Positions 6,382 to 11,785 of a stretch of DNA of 13,838 nucleotides are shown here, one piece after another. The stretch lies in NCBI GenBank assembly GCA_002309655.1, contig DBXM01000010.1, positions 34,173 to 48,010 on the forward strand, in the 5' to 3' direction. The DNA comes from Mageeibacillus sp. UBA1212. GTDB taxonomy: Bacteria; Bacillota; Clostridia; UBA1212. The translations under genes and the position numbers were made by a program. A model generated the notes under the pieces. It was given only the letters and a program-made list of their open reading frames with translations. It ran no database searches and was not told the DNA's origin. Position 1 is the stretch's first letter, and each line of letters opens with the position of its first letter.

Positions 6382-7767
6382 GTGGAAAATGTTGTTAGAA
6401 AGGCATTGGCGGCAATACTGGCGCTGGTTTTAGCGGCGGTTTTCGCGGGTTGCGGTAATAAGAATCTGCTCGGGAGGGACAGAAGAATGAAAGCGATTAC
6501 GGGATATTCGGAGGAGGAACTCGGGCTGCTTGACGCATATCTTGAACATTCGGCCGGCGCGGAGATTTCGCTCTACAAAACGGAATACAATCAGGAGCCG
6601 CTGTACAAAGGCGTTGCCGGAAGCGTTTGCGGAATTCCCGAAGACGCGAACACGGCGGCGGCCGGGTACGTCAGTTATTCCGCGTATTTCATGTTTGAAG
6701 AGAGCGGGAACCAGCACCTTACGGTAGAGGGGGCGGACGACGCGGTGATCTCGGTGACCTACAACGAGCTTCATACGGAACCGTACACAGATGACGTCCG
6801 GTTTGAAGCGAACGTTTTCTACAAGATCAACATCGGGTACTCGCTGCGGAAAAACACCGACTTTTCGTTCAGGGCCGACTCCAAGTATAAGATGTCGGTC
6901 AACTACCCATCGTTCGGCGGAATGCCTTCGGAAGAGGTTGCGCCTGTAGCGGATATTCATCTTAGAGACCCATATATTATGAGAGGACCGGACGGTTTTT
7001 ACTATATGACTGGCACGAACGACCCGGTCGACTGGCACAATACGAAGGAAATTCACGTATATAAATCAACGGATCTGACGGCCTGGGAAGACCTCGGGGC
7101 GGTGTGGGTGTTCGAAAGGGACGCCACGTGGCAGAAGGATATTCTTACCGACGGGTCGTCTCCGATCTGGGCGCCGGAGCTGCATTACATTCGCGGTACC
7201 TACTATATATGCTACTCGCTCGGATGGGGTTCAATGTCGGGGGCGGTTCTGAAAAGCACTTCGGGACTTCCGACCGGACCCTACGTGAGCACGTCGGACG
7301 CGCCGGTTTTCGACTATATCGACTCGACCTTCTTCGTGGAAGACAGCGGGAAGGTGTACGGAATCTGGTCGGACGGACTTATCGCGGAGATGAACGCCGA
7401 CATGTCGGGATTTAAAGGTGAGGTCAGGCGGCTTAAGAGCTCGAGCGGGAACAAGGTCGGATTTGAGGGGTGCTTCCTTGTGAAAACGGGCGGGTTTTAC
7501 TACCTGTGCTCGTCGACCTACGGAATCCACTACGACGAAAACGGCAGGGCGTACCAGACCTACGACAGCTACTACGCGGTTTCCGGCAGGCTGTTCGGGC
7601 CTTACAGCGAGAGAAGGCTTCTGATGACCTACGGAGGGCACAACAATCTTTTCTTTACGGAAGACGGGAGACTGTTCACGACCGCCTTTTACGGGAAGAA
7701 CTTCAGCGAGCGGCCCGCCGTTGCGGAACTTGAAATAACGGAAGAAGGGCTTCTGACCGTTAAATAG
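6382..7767 (+). CDS. GH43-family glycosidase, lipoprotein
   Basis: The 461-residue protein has a lipoprotein signal peptide with FAGC, so C24 would be lipidated and the enzyme tethered outside the membrane. The C-terminal five-bladed beta-propeller (about 185-461) carries the three acidic residues of GH43: D196 in HLRDPYI (base), D314 in YIDSTFFVED (pKa modulator) and E362 in GFEGCFL (acid). IWAPELHYI (about 264-272) is another family motif. GH43 enzymes are inverting arabinofuranosidases, xylosidases, arabinanases or galactosidases; the specificity here is unknown. Residues about 35-180 form a separate beta-rich domain with a GADDAVISVTYNE segment, reminiscent of PA14-like or other carbohydrate-binding modules; this is a tentative reading. 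It starts the plus-strand cluster opposite the GH2 gene. The -3 lipobox residue is Phe, which is slightly atypical. Confidence 0.88.
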   Translation: MENVVRKALAAILALVLAAVFAGCGNKNLLGRDRRMKAITGYSEEELGLLDAYLEHSAGAEISLYKTEYNQEPLYKGVAGSVCGIPEDANTAAAGYVSYSAYFMFEESGNQHLTVEGADDAVISVTYNELHTEPYTDDVRFEANVFYKINIGYSLRKNTDFSFRADSKYKMSVNYPSFGGMPSEEVAPVADIHLRDPYIMRGPDGFYYMTGTNDPVDWHNTKEIHVYKSTDLTAWEDLGAVWVFERDATWQKDILTDGSSPIWAPELHYIRGTYYICYSLGWGSMSGAVLKSTSGLPTGPYVSTSDAPVFDYIDSTFFVEDSGKVYGIWSDGLIAEMNADMSGFKGEVRRLKSSSGNKVGFEGCFLVKTGGFYYLCSSTYGIHYDENGRAYQTYDSYYAVSGRLFGPYSERRLLMTYGGHNNLFFTEDGRLFTTAFYGKNFSERPAVAELEITEEGLLTVK

Positions 7768-7781
7768 TGTTTTGCGTGCTG

Positions 7782-7813
7782 CCGGTATTCCAAAACGCCT
7801 TGGACGGAACCGG
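7782..7813 (+). terminator. Weak hairpin after the GH43 gene
   Basis: CCGG-TA-TTCC (7782-7791) can pair with GGAA-CCGG (7806-7813) around a 14-nt loop, leaving a two-base bulge. No T-tract follows, so it may be only a weak terminator or a 3'-end stabilising structure. Confidence 0.25.
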
Positions 7814-7835
7814 GGCGAAGAGAGGCCGGGAGTGA

Positions 7836-7864
7836 TTGCAAGAAGCCCGCAAAAGGGCTATAAT
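7836..7864 (+). promoter_or_regulatory. Near-consensus promoter for the ASCH gene with an overlapping inverted repeat
   Basis: TTGCAA (-35, 7836-7841) and a perfect TATAAT (-10, 7859-7864) are exactly 17 nt apart. The spacer contains AGCCC (7844-7848) and GGGCT (7855-7859), an inverted repeat whose right arm shares its last base with the -10 box, so it could be a repressor site. The predicted leader before GTG 7892 is only about 20 nt. Confidence 0.7.
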
Positions 7865-7891
7865 ATAAAAAAGAATTTCGGAGGTTTTGCC

Positions 7892-8284
7892 GTGGACGTA
7901 TTAAATGAAAAAACAGCGGATTCAGCCGTGGCTAGAACGGTCACGATACATTCCATGAAACTTGCGCCGGAGCCTTTCAAGCTGATCGATTCCGGGAAAA
8001 AGACGGTCGAAATGAGGCTTTACGACGAAAAAAGGCGCAGCGTGATGCCCGGCGACATTATCCGGTTCACGAATATCGAGGACGGCAGAACGCTGTTTGT
8101 CCGTGTAAAAGAGATATGTGTTTTTCCGTCGTTCGAAAAGCTTTACGGGTATTTTGACCACGCGGAGCTGGGCTACGGCGGAGAGAATAAAAATACCGCC
8201 TCTCCCGAAGACATGTACGTATACTATACCCGTGAAAACGAGAAAAAATACGGCGCGGCGGGAATCAGAATAGAGAAGATTTAA
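7892..8284 (+). CDS. ASCH-domain protein
   Basis: This 130-residue cytoplasmic protein has the ASCH fold (related to PUA/EVE RNA-binding domains). MKLAPEPFKLIDSG (residues 22-35), KKTVEMRLYDEKRR (36-49), PGD (53-55) and FTNIEDG are the family pattern; the basic/Glu-rich first loop is where ASCH proteins bind ligand or RNA. Some relatives, such as E. coli YqfB, are amidohydrolases acting on N4-acetylcytidine, but I cannot assign that activity here. GTG 7892 was chosen because GGAGG (7880-7884) sits 7 nt upstream and a promoter lies just before it; an in-frame ATG at 7955 would remove the first 21 residues, which are outside the domain. It sits between two surface glycosidases with no obvious functional link and has its own promoter, so it is probably an independent unit that reads into the rhamnosidase gene. 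Confidence 0.85.
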   Translation: MDVLNEKTADSAVARTVTIHSMKLAPEPFKLIDSGKKTVEMRLYDEKRRSVMPGDIIRFTNIEDGRTLFVRVKEICVFPSFEKLYGYFDHAELGYGGENKNTASPEDMYVYYTRENEKKYGAAGIRIEKI

Positions 8285-8343
8285 AAGCGGCCATGCGGAA
8301 AATTCGCCTGCAAATAACAATTGAACCAATCCACCGGTACACT

Positions 8344-8350
8344 AAGGAGG
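8344..8350 (+). promoter_or_regulatory. Strong ribosome site deciding the rhamnosidase start
   Basis: AAGGAGG lies 5 nt before ATG 8356, where a lipoprotein signal peptide begins. The in-frame ATG at 8293 lacks such a site and would bury the signal peptide. Confidence 0.8.
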
Positions 8351-8355
8351 AACTG

Positions 8356-11300
8356 ATGAAAAGAATTGTCGCAACGATTATTGCCATTTTGATGGCAGCC
8401 AGCTTTATGGCGGGGTGCAATCCGAACGGGCCTGACCCTGACAATACCCAGAGACCGTCGCCCACAAAGGCACCGATCGAGGAACCTGACAGCGAGATCT
8501 GCGGACTCCGGGTAAACTATGAGCAAAATCCTTCGTGCGTGGAGGAAACCCCGATGTTTTCGTGGGCGTTCAACACCGAAAAGCGCGGAATCGTCCAGAA
8601 ATCCTACAGGCTGAAAGTGGCCCTGAGCGAAAGCAAGCTGCTCGAGGACGACGCGGTCTGGGATTCGGGAACGGTTGCGTCGGCTGAAAACGTAGGCGTG
8701 AAATACGGAGGCGGCGAGAATACCCTCAAGGAGGCGACCAGGTATTACTGGAACGTTTCCGTAACATGTGAATCGGGGGAGACCTACACGTCGCCGGTGG
8801 CGTGGTTTGAGACCGCGCTTACGCAGACCGGGTTTGACGGCGCGGAATGGATTACGGTATCGGGCGGCGGAGTTTCGATATCGGGCGCCAATTGGATCTG
8901 GCTCATGAACGGCGACTCGCAGAGCACGGTTCCCGCGAAGACGGAGTATTTCCGGAAAAAGATCGAGATCAGTAAAGAAATCGCGAGCGCATACATTGCG
9001 TTCACGGCCGACGACTGCGGCGAACTGTATATAAACGGGCGGCAGGTGTTCAACGTCGAAGAGGCTACCGACACGTGGAAGAGCGGCCTTACTGAGGACG
9101 TCACAGGCGTTCTGAAAAAGGGGACGAACGTGATTGCGGCGAGGGTCAAGAACTCGAGCATTGGATATGCGGGACTGCTCGTGTCGCTGCAGATCGTTTA
9201 CGCCGACGGAACGAAGGACAAGATTGTGACGGACGGCAGCTGGCTGGCGGCGGAAAAAGCGTCGGGCAACTGGTATGCGGAAAACGCCGACGAAAAAGAC
9301 TATAAAAAAGTGAATTTCTCGGACAGGTACGGCGCCTCCCCGTGGTACGAGAACGTGTCGCTGACAAGTCTCAGTGCGTCGGCGCCGATGGTCAGATATA
9401 CGTTCAAGACTGAGGGAACAGTCGCGTCCGCGAAACTTTTCGCGTCGGCGGCAGGCCTTTATGAAGCTTACGTCAACGGTGTGAAAGCGGGCGACAGCGC
9501 GCTCGACCCGGGCAGGTCGGAGTACCAAAAAGAGATTATGTACCAGTGCTACGACGTGACAGATTCGATGGTAAGCGGCGGTGACAACGCAATCGGTGCG
9601 GTGCTCGGAAGAGGCTGGTATATCGGAGCCTATTCGCCTTACGGAGGAACTGCGCCGGCATTCATCTGCAAGCTTGTCGTCGACTATGCGGACGGCACGC
9701 GGAAAACGTTCACGACCGGTTCCGACTGGCAGTTCACGGACGTCTGCCCGATAAAGGCGAACGACATTTTCGACGGAGAAACATACGACGCGCGCGATGA
9801 AGCAGCAGTGGAAGGCTGGGCGACGGCTGGGTTCGACGCCGGAGCGTGGCAGAATGCGCTGACGGTCAAGGCGGCCGACATAGGCATCGGCACACTGGTT
9901 CCGCAGGTATCGGGAACGGTGAAGGTAATGGACAGGATCGGCGCGGTTTCCGTCACCAAATACAAGAAAAACATATACATTTACGACTTCGGCCAGAACC
10001 TGGCGGGCGTTGTCGAACTGAAGAATATGAAGGCGAAGGCAGGCACGGAGATCGTGCTGCGGCACGCGGAGATGCTCAACGACGGAAGCTCCGGAAGCGA
10101 CGGCCCGAAGGGAAGCATTTACGTGGCCAATCTGCGTTCGGCAAAGGCGACGGACAGGTACATTTTCAAAGGCGGCAAGGAAGCAGAGAGCTACACGCCG
10201 ACGTTCACGTTCCACGGGTTCAGGTATCTTGAAATTTCGGGACTTTCCGAACCGCTGCCGCTCGAGGACGTCACCGCGTTGGTGCTCTACTCGGACATGG
10301 AGGACACGGGAAGCATTACGACTTCGGATGAACTTCTGAACAAGCTGGTACTCAACACGTACTGGGGGCAGAGAGGCAACTTCCTGTCGACTCCTACCGA
10401 CTGCCCGCAGCGCGACGAGAGAATGGGCTGGTCGGGAGACGCGCAGATCTTCGCGGGAACGGCCGCCTACAACATGAACGTAAAGGCCTTTTTCGACAAG
10501 TACATTACCGACCTCAACAACTGCCAGCACAGCGACGGTTCGTACCCGGACGTGGCGCCGGAAACCTGGCGCGCCAACTACAGCGGGTCCGGCAACAACG
10601 CCTGGGGCGACGCGGGAATCATCATTCCGTGGATTATGTATGTCAGGTACGGCGACCTTTCCTACATTGAGAAATACTACGACAACATGAAGCGCTACTC
10701 GAACTACCTTGTGCAGACGAGCAGCAACTACATCAGAAACGTCAGCGCGTACGGCGACTGGCTTTCAATCGGCGAGTCGACCGACAAATCCGTGACGGAC
10801 ACCGCTTACTGCGCGTACGACAATGACCTTCTGGCGAAAATGGCGACGCTGCTCGGGAAGACCGAAGACGCGCAGAAATTTGCCGACAGGGCGCAGAAAT
10901 ACCGCGAGGCGTGGAATAATAAGTTCGTGAAATCGGACACCAGACTTAGGTACGACACCCAGACCGCGTATGCGGTCGCGCTGGCATTCGACCTGCTTCC
11001 CGAGGAAAAGCGCCAGTCGATGGCGGACCGGCTGAACGACAAGATCGTCAGGAACGGTTACAAGCTGACCACCGGCTTTATCGGCTGCCCGCTGCTTCTG
11101 CCTGCGCTCTGCCGCTTCGGGCACACCGACACGGCGTTTAAACTACTTCAGCAGGAAGAGTATCCTTCCTGGAAATATCCGATTCTGCAGGGCGCCACGA
11201 CGATTTGGGAGCGATGGAACAGCTACACCCTCGCGGACGGCTTCGGCGACGCGGGAATGAACTCGTTCAACCACTACTCGTACGGATCGGTCACTGAGTG

Positions 11301-11655
11301 GATCTACAATTCGCTGATCGGTATCAAAGCGGACGAAAACAGCCCGGCGTTCGCGCACTTTTTCCTAAACCCGACCGCGGGAGGCGGACTCACGCATGCG
11401 GAGGGCAAGTACGTTTCGGTAAGAGGCACTATCGAGAGCGCGTGGGAGGCCGAAAACGACAAAATCGTCAAGTACAGCTGCACGGTTCCCGGCAACACGA
11501 AGGCGACGCTCACGCTCTCTGCCGCCGATGCTTCGAAAATCACAGAGCAGGGCAAGGCTCTCGGCGAGGCCGAAGGCGTTAAAGTTTTGAACGAAGAGGG
11601 CGGCGTTGTGACGTTTGAACTCTTAAGCGGCAGCTATGTTTTTGAGATAAAGTAA
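8356..11655 (+). CDS. GH78 alpha-L-rhamnosidase, lipoprotein
   Basis: This 1099-residue enzyme removes terminal alpha-L-rhamnose by an inverting mechanism. A lipoprotein signal ends in MAGC (C21), then a Pro/Thr/Asp-rich linker to about residue 43. An N-terminal immunoglobulin-like domain (about 48-155) comes next, followed by an extra beta-sandwich (about 175-310, with ANWIW, CGELYINGRQVF and GTNVIAARV). Then comes the usual rhamnosidase N-terminal sandwich (about 340-520, with GLYEAYVNG and GRGWYIGAYSPYG) and a concanavalin-like domain. The six-hairpin catalytic barrel (about 660-1000) contains TDCPQRDERMGWSGD, with E688 as likely general acid, and TTIWERW, with E952 as likely general base. 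A C-terminal sandwich begins at FFLNPTAGGG. All catalytic residues look intact. It lies 71 nt after the ASCH gene with no clear own promoter. Surface tethering suggests action on polymer or large oligosaccharides. Confidence 0.93.
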   Translation: MKRIVATIIAILMAASFMAGCNPNGPDPDNTQRPSPTKAPIEEPDSEICGLRVNYEQNPSCVEETPMFSWAFNTEKRGIVQKSYRLKVALSESKLLEDDAVWDSGTVASAENVGVKYGGGENTLKEATRYYWNVSVTCESGETYTSPVAWFETALTQTGFDGAEWITVSGGGVSISGANWIWLMNGDSQSTVPAKTEYFRKKIEISKEIASAYIAFTADDCGELYINGRQVFNVEEATDTWKSGLTEDVTGVLKKGTNVIAARVKNSSIGYAGLLVSLQIVYADGTKDKIVTDGSWLAAEKASGNWYAENADEKDYKKVNFSDRYGASPWYENVSLTSLSASAPMVRYTFKTEGTVASAKLFASAAGLYEAYVNGVKAGDSALDPGRSEYQKEIMYQCYDVTDSMVSGGDNAIGAVLGRGWYIGAYSPYGGTAPAFICKLVVDYADGTRKTFTTGSDWQFTDVCPIKANDIFDGETYDARDEAAVEGWATAGFDAGAWQNALTVKAADIGIGTLVPQVSGTVKVMDRIGAVSVTKYKKNIYIYDFGQNLAGVVELKNMKAKAGTEIVLRHAEMLNDGSSGSDGPKGSIYVANLRSAKATDRYIFKGGKEAESYTPTFTFHGFRYLEISGLSEPLPLEDVTALVLYSDMEDTGSITTSDELLNKLVLNTYWGQRGNFLSTPTDCPQRDERMGWSGDAQIFAGTAAYNMNVKAFFDKYITDLNNCQHSDGSYPDVAPETWRANYSGSGNNAWGDAGIIIPWIMYVRYGDLSYIEKYYDNMKRYSNYLVQTSSNYIRNVSAYGDWLSIGESTDKSVTDTAYCAYDNDLLAKMATLLGKTEDAQKFADRAQKYREAWNNKFVKSDTRLRYDTQTAYAVALAFDLLPEEKRQSMADRLNDKIVRNGYKLTTGFIGCPLLLPALCRFGHTDTAFKLLQQEEYPSWKYPILQGATTIWERWNSYTLADGFGDAGMNSFNHYSYGSVTEWIYNSLIGIKADENSPAFAHFFLNPTAGGGLTHAEGKYVSVRGTIESAWEAENDKIVKYSCTVPGNTKATLTLSAADASKITEQGKALGEAEGVKVLNEEGGVVTFELLSGSYVFEIK

Positions 11656-11663
11656 AGAGGGAG

Positions 11664-11748
11664 CGGGCGCTTTCCGGAAAAGCGGGCTTTTTGCGGGATG
11701 GGTTACGCATCCCGCGCCGGGACACCGGCCCGGCCCGGAAAGCGCCCG
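11664..11748 (+). terminator. Branched inverted-repeat element after the rhamnosidase gene (terminator or structured RNA)
   Basis: A perfect 14-bp outer stem pairs CGGGCGCTTTCCGG (11664-11677) with CCGGAAAGCGCCCG (11735-11748). Inside it lie three local hairpins: AAAAG-CGGG-CTTTT (11678-11691), an 8-bp perfect stem GCGGGATG/CATCCCGC (11693-11700 with 11708-11715), and GCCGG-GACA-CCGGC (11716-11729). The transcript could thus fold as a four-way junction. The closing stem is not directly followed by a T run; T5 comes at 11761-11765. It begins 8 nt after the rhamnosidase stop, so 3'-end formation is the simplest role, but the branching is more elaborate than a normal terminator. Confidence 0.6.
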
Positions 11749-11785
11749 TGTATTGTATGATTTTTGCCTGAAAGCAGGTGTTTTT

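Noticed and set aside
8281..10530. A 749-codon open frame on the minus strand, antisense to the rhamnosidase gene
   Set aside because: The opposite strand encodes a GH78 enzyme with intact catalytic motifs. The antisense product is Arg/Val-rich with no recognisable domain, as expected from the complement of GC-rich codons.
11751..11785. A separate promoter (TATGAT at 11756-11761) for the last gene
   Set aside because: No acceptable -35 lies 16-18 nt upstream; that position falls within the GC-rich closing stem.
11766..11785. A terminator formed by CCTG-AAAG-CAGG followed by T5 just before ATG 11786
   Set aside because: The stem is only 4 bp, and the sequence overlaps the ribosome site of the last gene.
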